Part shown: one piece after another, positions 10,401 to 23,089 of the stretch | How the letters are laid out: the number at the start of each line of letters is the position of its first letter | How positions within the stretch are numbered: position 1 is the first letter of the stretch | Assembly (NCBI GenBank): GCA_008360955.1 | Contig: LUCM01000684.1 | Span: 121,315-185,314, forward strand | Length of the DNA stretch: 64,000 nucleotides | Direction of reading: 5' to 3' | Source: Fasciolopsis buskii | Lineage: Eukaryota > Platyhelminthes > Trematoda > Plagiorchiida > Fasciolidae | Notes under the pieces: model-generated | Told to the model about the DNA's origin: nothing | Database searches by the model: none | What the model saw: only the letters and a program-made list of their open reading frames with translations | Position numbers and translations under genes: made by a program

Positions 10401-13400
10401 AAGGCTAGTCACCAATACACACTTCTATCACGTGTGAGTGAGCACAGTACCCTGTGCCTTATTCGCTTTCAATGGTTGGTTTGAAATTATAGTTTATTTT
10501 GTTCATCTCGAATAAATACCACCAATCTAGTAACCCGGTGGAGAGCACACAGTATTTGTGTCCTTACTTGTGTGTGGTTAGTGACGCCTACGTCAAGAAA
10601 ACGAAGTGCGTAGAACTTCATCAGTCTATGAGCACAGTTCTCGGGAAGTTCCCCAAAATGCGTTCACGATGAGTGGGCTAAGATGAGACAGCAAACTAAA
10701 CGTATTGGATCAAAGTGGTTTTATTCGTTGCCAAAGCCGAACGGAACCGAACTAAATTCACTTCACCTACTTATTTTTATCCTGGTGATCCTTTTATGAT
10801 CTGATTCGATGTTTGAGTAGTGATGAAAAACGGAACTGTTCTACTCAGTAGATCATTGTGCACTTAAGTACACCCGGCAAACTGACTTGCGAGTGATTTT
10901 CGAGTATTTTTCATCACCTCTAGGCTGTACAGCACTGAGACTACTTTATGCAGTTCACCATAATAGTAAGAAGAGGTAAGTTGACATACACAAATTTTGC
11001 TTACTTTTTTTGCCCAGGAAGGCAAAACGTGAAAATTTGCCGTCGGTAAATTGGGACTAATACTATGGACGGAGCTAGATAGGAAGCTTCCGTGCACTGG
11101 TCACCGGAGAAGAACGTTAGGTGATGGGAGGCTATGCTGGTTAATGCATGTTGATAAGCATATCCCTGCTGAACGTCAATATTGATCAGCTTTGTCCACT
11201 TTATTAACCTGGTCATTGAAACTGCCTTCTATAGTCATCATTTTGCCGGTAAATTCAAGGATTTCACCGTGAAATTTAATAGTTCTCAAGGCAAAAAAAG
11301 CCTCTAAACGATCTTTTGATTTTCTCCAATGTTGTGTGGAATATTTTGTCTTTGAGAGTCCATGCAACCTGATCGTGAAGCTTGCTTGATTACGATCGAT
11401 TAGGGTGTCAAAATGGCATGCTTGTAATTCCAGTAGATAGGCAGTCAGGTGAAAGCGTACGAATGAGTGATTAAGTGATGGGAACCTTGAGGTGAGTTTG
11501 CACTAACTATGTAGTCAGCTGGTAATGTGTGCAATGGTTGATAGAAAGACGACGAACTCGCTAGATTTGACTTCGGGAATGCTGATATTTGTTTAGCCTT
11601 TTTTCACCCAGCTATAAATGAACAGATACGACAGGAAGTCGAATATGCGGTTCAGTCGAACGTCATGTAACGGGCTGTGACAGGCGCAATAATCCCAAAC
11701 GAACATTCCGAGGGCTAGGTTATCAAATAACCTGTTCGCGGATGCAATCATCACTCGTCGTCCTAAGGATGATTTGTGCAGGCTGATGCAATTTTTGACC
11801 AGTCTCGCTCTGTTACAGTAAAGCGCGTGAAGGTAGGAAAACTGGAACTGCGAGTCTCGTCCGTCTCCCCCGATTCAGTTGGTTTAAGCTGAGTTGTGTT
11901 TATCATTCTGTTTATCTAAGATATGGAGGCACGAGCTGGTGTTGTCCGAAGCCACGTAGGGCGTTAATTTCAGTTCCTTCGTTCTATTTAAAACTATACG
12001 TTATTCTCATGTAGAAATGTGCACTTCTAATAGGGGATGAAAAACGGAGGCAGATAACTAATTGGGGAGTGGTGTAATTTCCATTAATACAATTCACGAT
12101 AATATATTGGGTATCGGCTCCATTTCGTCAATTTGCCATGCACATAAATAGCTGATACTGTTGACCTTTTTGGGCCATTATGTTGTTCGTCTTTCGTCTA
12201 AGTTCTCAGCTCTCTGCGTGTTGGATTCTGCTTAGAAAATAAAATGGTCTACAACAAGTCTAAATTAAACGAATACATGATATGAAAAATGCATATTTGG
12301 CGTTCACAGATGACACGCTGGTATAAATCGCTCGTACAAGGTTTTCGGATGTTATCATTAGAATATATTATGCAGCTGAGCTTAGAACCATGTTTACGTC
12401 CTTGCTAGTGTTGTCATTGTATCTTTGTAAAGTTTTTAATCCTGAACCAATAGTTTTCACGTATAAAAACTGAAACAGTTAAGTCAATCATCATTGCAAT
12501 CGTTTCACACCTGGCACAGACTAAACACAACACGAATCTTCCTCGCACTTGCTTCGTGGTCGGAGTTTCAGACGGGCAAAATGTGTTGCGTCGTGAACAA
12601 GACAAACACCATTCGTTTTCCAAGCCTTCCGTTGAACCGAACAACAGTTTCTGGTTGCTCTTCAGCTCCTCTAGTCTACTGCTCACCCAAAATCAGACAT
12701 GAGACTAGAAAATAATTGACGCAGTCTGTAGTGGAACTCGTGTTGTTATCACTACACCGACTCGCATCATTACTGTTTGTTAACTTGTGCTCTCTTAGGC
12801 CGGAAAAACGGATGCCAAACAAATTAGGCCCTGCGCAACCTTTATCCATTTGAACACTACAGGAAGTAAGCAAATAGTCTAGGATGATAAACACCTGATT
12901 GCTCGGGGGTTGCGAATGACAAAAGAAACAACACAGAAGTGTTTCTAAGTTGTTATGATAGTTACTAGGATGTATATGAATATCATTTTCAGATTCTATC
13001 ATTCTGGATCGACCAATCAAATGCATAGTTATCTAATAGGGAAAAGGAGGGCACAAGAGTTGGGTAAATTCTGATGGCTAACACATCTCTTCTTTTCGTG
13101 AGTCCGCATTTAGGCAATTCCTTTATTTTTTTTTCCCAAGTAATATTCAAATAAACGACCCAAAATAAGACCCAGAGTTATTCCACTCCCTATACGTAAC
13201 CATTACGTATGCCGTACACGAAGTGGCACTCCCGGAGGTTGACACAGTAATTTCAAACTGATAAAGACGGGACAAAATTTTCGAGTAAACCAGACAATCG
13301 AAGCAACACGCGTTATGTGAAATTCAAATTTCGAAACTTCATTTGCATGTTTTGTTGTGATTGCTACTCCCATTAATTACAACACGGGCTAGTAGTAATC

Positions 13401-16400
13401 GTGGCCAAAGCACTGAGTAACGGGATTCTTAAAATGTATAGATGGTTGTTTGAGTATGGTCAGGTTTACGAAAGCTGTGTAATTCACTAAGACTTTTTGC
13501 ATCTACGAGACAATCTGTCGTACGAGGGTGAACCGGTGTAACGAAACAGCGCTGAGCTAGAGTAAGGCTGATGGCCAGGTTCACCGGTCTCCTGTGTCTA
13601 GTTATAGGGGTCCCTTCACTCACTTGAGCACTTATACCTTAGTGAACATTAGTTCGGGAAAGGAGCGGTGATTAGATAAATGCTGTCGAGTGGCGAAGTG
13701 ATCGTTGGTAGCCGAATTCGACTCCGGTAGGTTCACTCTCGAATTCTACAACCGACTTTTCGCTAACCTTTGAACGTAACTATTGCAATGCCAGTTGGTT
13801 TTCTGATTTTAGAATTTCACCAAATAAGAACAGTTACGTCTTTTTAGACCAAATAAGCGGTTGATTGTTGGTACATTACGCGAGTTTAATAATGGGGACG
13901 GGACGAACAGAATTCTTCTCAGTGCGCGCAGGAGCCCGGCAACAGTTATATTTGGTTTTGGGGATTTCCCCCTCTTTCGTGGAACAAGGATGGAAAACAT
14001 TCCGACAGTCGAGACGTCCGCCCATACACCAACATCGGTGAATAGACAGGCCGACAAATAGACATATGAGTCTACCCGCGGCCCACGCGAGCATTCTAAA
14101 CGAGAATGACCACACCCGATCTCAGGCACGTTTATGGTCGCTATGTGGTCACGTGCTTAGTGCATCCAGCTAAGTGCTACCCCCATCCGCCCTCACAGGT
14201 GGTTTTTCAGAGCACACCCCACCCCTTCAGAACTGAGGATTGAGGCATCACAATGCATACAAACATGTCGGTAATGCGGACACATTCGACTGCTGGAAAT
14301 CATACTACCGGAACTACTGAATCAGTTGGAGTCGGCCAAGGGATACGAATGCACGAGACCATCCGTGACACATGGGGCGTTAGTGACCTGACCGACAGCA
14401 ATACATCCATTTAAGTCAGCAAACATGCTGTGATGCACAGCAAATCGGCTGTTTGGCAAAACAGCCTAGTTGGGATTACAACATGAATTGACAGGAAAAT
14501 AAATCTCACATTACTCTTGATCCGGACGGATTAGTATTGGCTTGTATGGGGATTAATTAATCAATCACTATTATTAATTATATCCTGCTTGTCATATGCA
14601 CTTTTGTGAACTTAATGCGATCTGATTAATGCTTAGCTTAGAAAAATTATATCCTGATAATTATATACGATAACTGTGGGCAAGGTCCAAAGTGGATCAC
14701 GTTGTAGGTAGCAGAAAGTCCAGGCATCCACACTACGAGACTAATAAATCGGTGACCGGTGGCTTACCAAGCAGCTACCCTAACCAGCTCACTCAATGGA
14801 GCTGCGGTCGTCCAATGTCAGTTACGCAATTGATTAGGCAGTATTGCGAACCCATGAGTCACGGTGACTAACTCAGTCCGACTCGATCGTCCGTTCCTGA
14901 TTTGTAGAATCCATTTTTGTGTGAAAATCCAAGTAAAATTTTCGTTGAATGCAGGAATAAAACGTCCATGTTGAGCTGAACATGATCGTCAAATGACCGG
15001 CTTTCTGGAGATCATTATCAGTTCATGTGGGACATTTGTCAGAGGAATGGAACACATTGGGATTAACTGCCTCATACAACCCAAAGTCAATGGAGTAAGG
15101 ACATCACATCGTGGGTTAACAGTGAAGGAATCCGTCGGAGATCAGCCATGGTAATCCGAAGTTAATTATCTGGTTGCTCAGAGGTCGACAAATCTGAGGT
15201 CGAATCCCATACTCGTTGAACATTCGGTAGGTACTATAACTGTTGGTTACTAGCGTTAGGACCAAGTGATTCAAAACGTGATATATATATAGCCTTAAAG
15301 CTATTAACCATTAAGGTTGATAGGCTAAAGTGTGCACATGTTTCGTATTTTTCTCTCCGTCACCTGTCGCTTGGATGGATGATCAACTGCGCAACCGATT
15401 GACGAGTAAATCCATGAGCACAAAAGTATCAGCGTGCCAACGAAATCGATATGGAATTTTATTTGCCCAACTCGTGTACTCTGACCGATAAAAATCTCAC
15501 GCTGTAGTGTAAAATAGGAACATCACCAAGGGTTGCGAAATATTCACGGGGCGAAATGTCCGCCCACATTATTATGCATAAATGAACAGAAAATATTTGT
15601 AAACTTTTTAAGAAGAGAATTGATTCGGTCATTCACCAACTTGAGCACGAGTATTCTGGTAGTCGGATGAATAAATTATGAAGAAAGATCAGGTTCTATC
15701 GTAAAGGGTAGAGTGAAACCATGTCGATGGTATCAACAAATTGTTTTGATATTTATGTTCTTTTGATTCAAATCTTTTGATTTAGGATTTAGCGAGACAG
15801 AGTGCTGAAACTTTGTACTATTCACGTGAATAGTTGAATGTGTGAAGATGTGAACTCAGCTTTTCTTCCAACTCTTTCTGGTCAAATCAGTTCAATAAAT
15901 CAAGTATGATATACCCTTACGTCAATTCAATGTCATTCTTACAAAGTATTTTTATATAATAGCTCGCGCGTATTGCTAAAAATGTCATTTCCATCGAGTC
16001 GTCCCGTTGGCGGACCTCAGAAGTTTCTACTCGATTTCAAGTCTGACAGTGATTAAGCGATTTTACACTTTTGGTATTTGGTAACCGTGGCCTGTCTAGA
16101 GTGACGCCTAGTTTTCCTGTCATTTGACCGTGGGTCAGTTGATTTTCTGTCCTAGTCTAGCGTAAAAATGCACTCTCTGAATTGATTCAGAGGTCTATCG
16201 TTTTCTTGTCATTTCGAATTTTACGTGAAATTTTCCGCTCACGAAATTTCCCTCCGAGGCCATCAGTGGGCTAGTACCGCTCCTGAGCTGATTCCATTAC
16301 TGAATAGTTCGATCAGAAATGTTCATCAAAAATGTTTCTCATAGATTCATATCAAATCATTTCATTGGCACTTGGACTTATTGTGATTTTTGACCAGCTG

Positions 16401-17390
16401 CCCTCGACTGTGCACATGACGAACAGTCTCCCAATAAAGCTGTTTAGCATTTTTCCACTGCATACTGGGTGTGGACAATTAGTTTTACACGTTCTTACGT
16501 TCACTTATATTGCTTTGATTAGAAGTAAGACAAAGGACCACTTAGATGGTTTCGCCGAAAATGTTCCCTGTATTTTCTCACTTTCTTCTGATTCTGTCAT
16601 GAAGTAATCGACAGAAGCTGACATTTTTTTGAAAGCATTGCATCACTGAGCATATGTATCCAATCTCATCACAATGTAACCAACGATCGGGGACAACAAA
16701 AGCAGAAATTGGGCTTCTGGTGTTCCAGACGAGGTACTCCAGTATCGTTAAGTTCAGTGAGTCTAGTCTTATTGGACGGTCTACGACTCTGTACACGGGT
16801 AGACATCTGACATACTCAGTGAACGGTAAAACAAAAACCTAAGACTTTCGAGAATGTTACTGAAAGTATCTCTGAACGTTACACGTCAGGTGTTATCCAG
16901 AGTAGGCTACCTAATTTGATTGCTGTTTAGTGTTCATGTGTATGGAAAATCTGATACTGCACCACACGTCCAAAAGTCGACGCTATGTCCTATAGTTCCT
17001 GTTCAGGTGCGCAGTTCAGTCGCATTGAAAAGTGACCGGCGAGTGTAATCTAGTGGCTGGAATCAGGCTAATGGATTCCTGCAACATTAGATATTCGCTA
17101 GTCTCATTCGCACTCGAGAGACATTCTCACGGTAGCTGTACGGATATGCATCTGTTCCACGAGTGGAGAATTGCCGGTTCCACTATGGCTTGTGAGGTCG
17201 ACTGTTGGATATGTAGGACGTAAGTATATTTTTCATTTTCATGTAAAGTCTGACTGCTTGTGCCATCTTGAGGCAACTGGAGATTTTTCTGACTAGTACT
17301 TACTTGCTGAAATCGTAACGTGGGACATCAGCTTGATAAATATTTTCATAGAATTACTCACCTAGTGATATAAACTCACCATCTTTATTA
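7496..17390. other. Giant afadin intron, first 10 kb, no recognised content
   Basis: I read this stretch on both strands and found no gene or assignable transposon. Open frames reach at most about 115 codons (12676-13026, 13809-14129), overlap frames on the other strand and carry no motif I know. Possible tRNA-derived B-box remnants occur near 7829 (GTGTTCGAATCC), 13715 (AATTCGACTCC) and 15195 (GGTCGAATCCC), each too decayed to call. The composition is AT-rich. Confidence 0.5.
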
Positions 17391-17541
17391 GGAATCATTA
17401 GCAGTGCATATCCACCGCGCCGGAACTGGGACACGAACTGGGGACGAACGATTTTGAGTCGAACGTCTTAAGTATTACGCTACCGGACAGGTTCTCAACA
17501 GTTTATTGCACTTCACCACAATGGTGTTGCACTTATCCGAT
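17391..17541 (-). mobile_element. tRNA-derived SINE copy
   Basis: The minus strand reads CGGTAGCGTAATACTTAAG (A-box half), GTTCGACTCAAAATCG, then CCCAGTTCGTGTCCC (B-box half, GGTTCGxxTCC type), then CCGGCGCGGTGGATATGCAC. The same head recurs at 22441, 31455, 31660, 32064, 41368 and 50175. Distal to the A-box side (17492-17541) lies a flanking segment also seen at the 31660 copy (TTCACCAC and ATGTTGCACxTATCCG). This makes it a dispersed RNA-polymerase-III-type family rather than a functional tRNA. No target-site duplication could be fixed by eye. Confidence 0.7.
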
Positions 17542-20500
17542 CTTTTTGTTTTCGTTCAAAATGAACAGCAGAAGAGTAGGAGCACGACGAGGCATGCACC
17601 ATAATTGTTTAAATAAAATTACCCAGAATTTGACAAGCAGTACAAACAATCACAGAGTTAAGAAGGCAAGTATTTCCAGTCAGACGCTAATATGCAAGCG
17701 CTTATACTCGATAATAAAAATCTAATGATTGTTGAATATTAAATCAGTAGCTTAGGAGAGTTGATTGTGCAATCCCTCGTCACGATAAGTGAGTACAGTA
17801 TCAGCGGTTGTCTTCCTGTGCGGGATTTGTATGAACTGATTAGTCCCGTTTTTCGAAGTGTCAAGCTGAGGACTTAAAATTGCTCATGGATAAATCCAGT
17901 TACTCTACTGACCGAATAAGGTATGTCACAGATCTGATCCCATCCCAGTAGGTCATCTTTATACTCTTTTTTCAAAACATGTTGCTGTTGCAGTTGAGCT
18001 CACGTGACCAGATCCAGGTAGTGCAACGTCTTTTGTGCCACTCGGTGATTTGAGGCATACACGTTCTTTTACCATCTGAATACTTCAGCAAAACTAACAG
18101 GGGCATCCGGTCCTAATCCCTCACTTTAGGAATCATGCTGAAACCGTCGATAGAGTCAAATTCCGAGGGATCTGAATTATAAGTAACGATGGTTTGTACA
18201 CTGTAGCTAGCTTTCGCTATTCTGATACAGTCCTAACTACACCATGAGTCCATTTTCCTGAAAGAATTGTTTCATAGGGACACTACATATGGTGCTTTTG
18301 GCTGAAATAAACTCTCGATAATGAGAACAAAATCAGCCTGGACGATGTAGTTGACCTAGATGACCTAGATGACCATGTTGTTCAGAGGCCAAAGAAGCTC
18401 GGAACTAAGGGGCCTCTGTCATAAAAAGAGATGATCGTTCGGGCCTCCTGAACTTTTGTTAACTAAGCTAGACAGAACAGTAGTTCACCTAGCCAACAAC
18501 CATCTTTTTTATTTTTTCATGCGTGTAGATACAATTAGTTGGTACGCCAACTCCAAATTGCGTCCATTCGAACCAAATACCTCATGAAGGTTTGATTTCC
18601 TGCAGCCAAATTCGGATGTGCTCAAAGTGCTAATTTAAATGCTATAGGAATTGTTTGGCAAATCATGGTAACGTAAGCCTCAACTTATTCTGGGGTTGGT
18701 GTTTTCAAACTCCGGCGTGGCTGCTTGCCCTGAAGATCTCGCGAAGTGCTCCCAAGTGCCCGTGCATCTCAGACAACTTCTGCTGGGGAAGTCCTGCTCA
18801 CTGCCTTTTCAAGGCACAAGTGTTCCCACCGAAGTGGGTGGACGAGGATGAAAGTCGCGAGCTCTCCACCGCGTTGACTGATCCTTGGTGATCAGTGAAG
18901 AATAGGTGGCTAAACCCGGTTCCAAACCAAAAACGGGCGGATTAAACAACATACCGGCATTTGTGGCTGAAGGGTGTACTGGGCACCCATGATATTTAGC
19001 TTCATGAGAAAAACGTATGAACTGTGTAACCAATCACCGGCCCCCATTTGGTTACAAGACCTTCAAATCGAATTTTGTTCAAATATTTTACACTGTGGCG
19101 AAAAGCAAGAAAAATTACCATGAGAAAAGTTCACGTAGTCTGACCAAGTCACTTTGATATCAAATGTCATAGCCAATTTCTTCGAAAGAGTTTGGTGGTA
19201 AGGCGTTGGCCATCAGGACGGAGAATTCAAATTAAGAAAATTCGCATAACGTTTGCACCCTTTTGGTCCCGCAGACCTGAATGGGGCACAGTGAAGCCAA
19301 AATACCGAATGGCGTTACCTCGAAAGTCTGATCAGCTCTCCATCTCTTATCTCAGTGGTATTGAAGAAAGCTAAAATCTTCACCATTTCCATGACTGTGT
19401 TTCCGTCGAACAGGCTGACGGAGTTCGAAAACTTGGAGCATATTGACACTTACGTTTTACAATAGAATTGGATGTCCAACTCAGTCTACACAGTTCAACT
19501 CAATCGATACGGAGAAGCTGTACCGTGGATGAAATCTGAAATGGCAAGGCGCATATCATATCGAGCTGATATCTGCGCAGAATATAACAGAACAATGAAA
19601 GTATGTCCAACCTAGTGCTGTGAAATAGGCAAACCGGAGATCCCATACGCGAGTGATCGTGACTGACGTAAATTGAGAAAAAAGAGTTGTTTCAGTAAGG
19701 AATTCAGTTAACAGAATATCAGCTGGATATCTCCTTTGTCGGTAGTTTGAGTAAACCAGAACTAAATAAATTCGAAAAGTGAAATATCAGTCGGAAGCTA
19801 TATTCCGGCAAGCCCAGAACAGCAGTTTAAAGGCTGCATATAACCAAAAGTTGGTTGCTGTTTCACGCAGTCGAGGCCATTTCTTGGCTAACGCGCAATT
19901 CTGATCGCAACTTTAACGAGAATATTTCAAGAATTCTTTTTTGCTGCCTGTGTAGAGAAATAGGGTTAATGCATACACAAACTAAATCGTGACCACACTA
20001 CAACGATAATGTTCGACCATTGGTTGAGATGTGAATTAATTCTTCGTAAAATTACGTTGCGATTCTGTGCCAGGGGCCTAAAAACACAATGACTGCGGTA
20101 CATGTTCTCGAGATCGTCTGTTAAACCTCAGGAATTTTGCCTTAAATATGTAATTTTCAGTATATTTCACCTTAACTGAAATATACTTAACCGAGATTCT
20201 GTATATCAATTTATACTGAAAGTTTACGCTCGCTGACAAAAATAAAATCCTAGAAGGGAGTATAAATTCACTAATACCGAAGGCCTGTGAAAGGCGAAAG
20301 TGACTGAAAAATGTTGTTGTCGTGTCTCTTTTGAAGTGGTAGGGATAAATTGCTAATCAGCCGTTATTGTTACAACGGAAACCACAAGGTTGACAAAATT
20401 CTTTTTGTTTTGCTTCAAATCTGCGCAACTGCTTCATCGGTACTGCGTTCCAGTTGAATGCGCTTGCACATGGAGTATCGCGATCGACTTGTTTCACAGT

Positions 20501-21890
20501 TTCACTTCTGTCTGGGTTTTTCATGAGAAAATGTGACGTATTCCCCCCTTCGTCGGGACCAGGTGATACATACAAATTTTGTAACTTTATCGTGACCAAA
20601 GGATTTGAGACCAGTCCGAGATTTTCTTGTGGTCGCCACACATTCCTCGTTCGCAAACACACATGTACACGCACGCAGATTCATGCACAGTTCGTAGGCA
20701 CCGGTTCCAGTCTCATTTTCTTGCATCCACACTGTTCACAAGCTTCGTTAACCATCCTACTCCAGGGTGGATGGTGTTGAGGCTTGTAAGAATCGGTCTA
20801 ATTTGATTGTTTTAATTACTCGTCTGCATCACGCGTCGTTTTGAATTCGGGGACAACATGTCGGTAAAATCGCGACGACCATGTGTGCACCGTGTTGGAG
20901 ACAAATAAAATTGGAATCGGCACGTTTTTTAACTGATCGAAACAACTTTTCTCATACTTGCGTGTGTTCCGGGTACCGTTTGAGGAAACAAACTCTCAGT
21001 GCTATATTTACATAAGAACTAATTCAAAATGGTAAAACACGACTACCTACTCTTTCCTATAATTCGCAGTGAACATACTTGCACCCCTCTTACCTTACGT
21101 TTTTTCATTAAAACGGCTAACTGTCGACCTTAGAATATATGGATATTATTTTTCTTCTGGGCGAATCTGATAGCTTTGCAGCGGGAATAAATGAAACACC
21201 GACCTAGACCTCAGGGATGTTGTTAGTCGAATATTTAGATACGGTTCCGATGTGAAACTGGTATATCAAATTGTCATAATGCGTGCTAGTTATGCATACT
21301 CCACTTGCCACAAATTTAAGTTACTCGTTGAGTTTTCTAACACCAATGGGTTCAGGTAAGTTTCACGTTTATAATAGATAATTTCTACAATAGCATCCCA
21401 TCTTGTGAAAAGGTTGTGCAAATTCGGGGTTCAGCTTTATTGCCAAGCTAGGTGGTTGATAGGATGTCAAACCTTGTGTTATTTGAATCGAAGAAGTATC
21501 TTAACCTTGGCAGATAAACCCTCCAAGCTGTTGGCGATCAGACGAAATACCCTTGCGTTGAGAAATGTGGGCCAATGGTAACATCGATAAGTTGACCAAA
21601 TGCCCATCAAACTCCTAACTGATGCTGGGGGTCATATCGTACGGCCCAGAAAGTGGATGCTAATAGAGGAAGAATATCATTGATTTGGCTTGAACAAATG
21701 CTCAACATCGTGAATCCTACATCACTTATCCACTGCCACCAATTAAAACAGTAATGCTCCCAAGAATTCATCTCTCGGAGCAGCCGATCGGTCTAAACAG
21801 GTTAGCGAGTTTCAGACATGTATGCCATCTGCATGCACACCATGTTTAGGTTGCCCTAGGGACAGGCAGTTATTGTATTCGTAGTTGGGA
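17542..21890. other. Intron stretch, no recognised content
   Basis: No gene or assignable repeat. Open frames at 18655-18891, 19192-19374 and the overlapping set at 20357-20780 (three frames, both strands) have no motifs and look like chance. A short direct triplication GATGACCTA lies at 18358-18375. Confidence 0.5.
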
Positions 21891-22006
21891 TGGTAAATCC
21901 TAGTCGGTATATAGATACATTTATATTAGAGGCTAGAAGGCGTACAATGAGTTATAAAGTTCGTTGTGACGTTTCGACCCAGACTGTATATATACATATA
22001 TATATA

Positions 22007-22032
22007 TTCTCACCAGAACCTTGTTTGTATGA
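22007..22032. repeat. 26-bp inverted repeat, left arm (partner 22294-22319)
   Basis: TTCTCACCAGAACC followed by TTGTTTGTATGA is matched exactly as reverse complement at 22294-22319. A partial third copy (GTTCTCACCAGAA) is at 22271-22283. The arms lie 261 bp apart and enclose the minus-strand hammerhead motif. Confidence 0.9.
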
Positions 22033-22190
22033 CAGAAGTGTGAATGGATTGAGAATCCATTTTTGGGATCACAACTGTAATCGCTGGTTGTCCCGTATGG
22101 GTTAGGCAATGCAAACCTACCGAATGACGGCACTGGAATCGAAAGATGGTGAATTTCTAGCCAGTAGTATGTGCATAAATAAATTGAGTC

Positions 22191-22247
22191 CCGGAAGCAT
22201 ACGACGGGTTTCGCGGTTATTGGCGCTCATCAGGTATTCGTATCCGG
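22191..22247 (-). ncRNA. Hammerhead ribozyme motif, type I, apparently intact
   Basis: The minus strand, read 22247 to 22191, gives CCGG, a 6-nt internal loop, AUAC, CUGAUGA (22233-22227), a 14-nt helix II segment GCGCCAAUAACCGC (GCG/CGC ends pair), GAAA (22212-22209), C, two loop bases, GUC (22205-22203), GUAU, a 4-nt loop, CCGG. Helix I forms as AUAC/GUAU next to the core and CCGG/CCGG beyond an internal loop. All conserved core bases (CUGAUGA, GAAA) and a GUC cleavage triplet are present. Helix III is minimal: A-U and C-G closed by two bases, so it would probably cleave well only as a dimer, as known for minimal type I hammerheads in animal retroelements. It lies inside the composite element at 21891-22440. 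Confidence 0.8.
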
Positions 22248-22366
22248 TACTCCGGTGTCCATTTATCGAAGTTCTCACCAGAATTTTTCCGTATCATACA
22301 AACAAGGTTCTGGTGAGAACTTACAATTCCAGTGTTCAAGTGGGCGGATTAGTCAACGCGAGAGAA

Positions 22367-22423
22367 CCGGAAACGCGTACCTGATAAGCGGCCATACCCG
22401 CAAAACTGATCGTATCGTTCCGG
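22367..22423 (+). ncRNA. Hammerhead-like motif, degenerate
   Basis: The plus strand reads CCGG, AAACGC, GUAC, CUGAUAA (22381-22387), 14-nt GCGGCCAUACCCGC, AAAA (22402-22405), C, UG, AUC, GUAU, CGUU, CCGG. The layout and spacing are identical to 22191-22247 on the other strand, including both halves of helix I. Two core positions are changed (CUGAUGA to CUGAUAA, GAAA to AAAA), both usually essential, so this copy is predicted to be inactive. Confidence 0.7.
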
Positions 22424-22440
22424 GACTGCCAGTTTATTCG

Positions 22441-22495
22441 CGAACCCGGGACGAACGATTTTGAATCTAACGTCTAAGTCATTATGCTACCGAGA
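22441..22495 (-). mobile_element. tRNA-derived SINE fragment
   Basis: The plus text GCGAACCCGGGACGAACGAT, then TTTGAATCTAACGTC, then ATTATGCTACCG is the reverse of the SINE head seen at 17391 and 31660. It begins about 18 bases after the degenerate hammerhead motif, so the two repeats may belong to one composite element. Confidence 0.6.
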
Positions 22496-22609
22496 TGGAT
22501 GTGCACCGATAATGATTTCTAACAAGGATGAAACAGGCGTAAGGTGCTTTCATGGCTTCCCAATGGCGAGTTAAGCATTGGTACCACATAGATAACTAAA
22601 CACTGAACA

Positions 22610-22636
22610 TATGTATATATATATATATATATATAT
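22610..22636. repeat. (TA)n microsatellite
   Basis: About 27 bases of alternating TA directly before a divergent copy (22629-22700) of the segment at about 21920-21990. Confidence 0.9.
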
Positions 22637-22896
22637 TAGAGTTGAGAAAGCGTACACTGACTTAGTACGTTTATCGTGCCGTTCCGATCCAAACTAGGAG
22701 TCGTTGTCAAACGTGAATGAGTGATTAAATGGGGTCGCAAGTTCCGTTCGTTTTTGTGTACTGTCCGTCTGTTTGTCTCTCTATTCTGCATCGGGGACTT
22801 GTTAAGATGACGTTTTGTTTGTCAATCCCGACATGCCGATTGACCGAGTAATTCGAGTGGAGGGCTTCAATAATCAGTCGTTCCCCCCTTTCTGTT

Positions 22897-22914
22897 TATA
22901 TATATATATATATA
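22897..22914. repeat. (TA)n microsatellite
   Basis: Short alternating TA run about 175 bases before the start of LINE copy 3. Confidence 0.85.
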
Positions 22915-23089
22915 CTCTCCTACTAATGGTACATGTCGTATGTACATACCTTATGAAAACAGCATGCTGCATACGCAACAACGTCCAGACATAATTTGAC
23001 AAAAAGTGGACAAAAGAGGGGGAAGATAATGGACCACGAAAAATCAAATGATTTTTCCTTTTCACCATACACATTTTGTGATATTTTGC

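Larger units (their letters stand above)
21891..22440. mobile_element. Composite element carrying two hammerhead-like motifs and inverted repeats
   Basis: A 550-bp segment with several linked features: a (TA)n tract at 21986-22007, a perfect 26-bp inverted repeat (22007-22032 and 22294-22319), an apparently intact hammerhead motif on the minus strand (22191-22247) and a degenerate one on the plus strand (22367-22423). A segment just left of the (TA)n (about 21920-21990, containing GGCGTACAATGAG and GTTTCGACCCAGACTG) has a divergent relative at 22629-22700, also next to (TA)n. No reverse transcriptase or nuclease ORF is present. The layout fits a non-autonomous or 5'-truncated retroelement of the kind that carries hammerhead ribozymes (Penelope-like elements, schistosome Sm-alpha-like repeats). 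That class assignment is inference; the repeats and motifs are seen directly. Confidence 0.55.

Noticed and set aside
20354..20780. Cluster of three overlapping open frames
   Set aside because: Frames on both strands are equally open, none has a motif, and cysteines and histidines follow a CA-rich tract; most likely chance.
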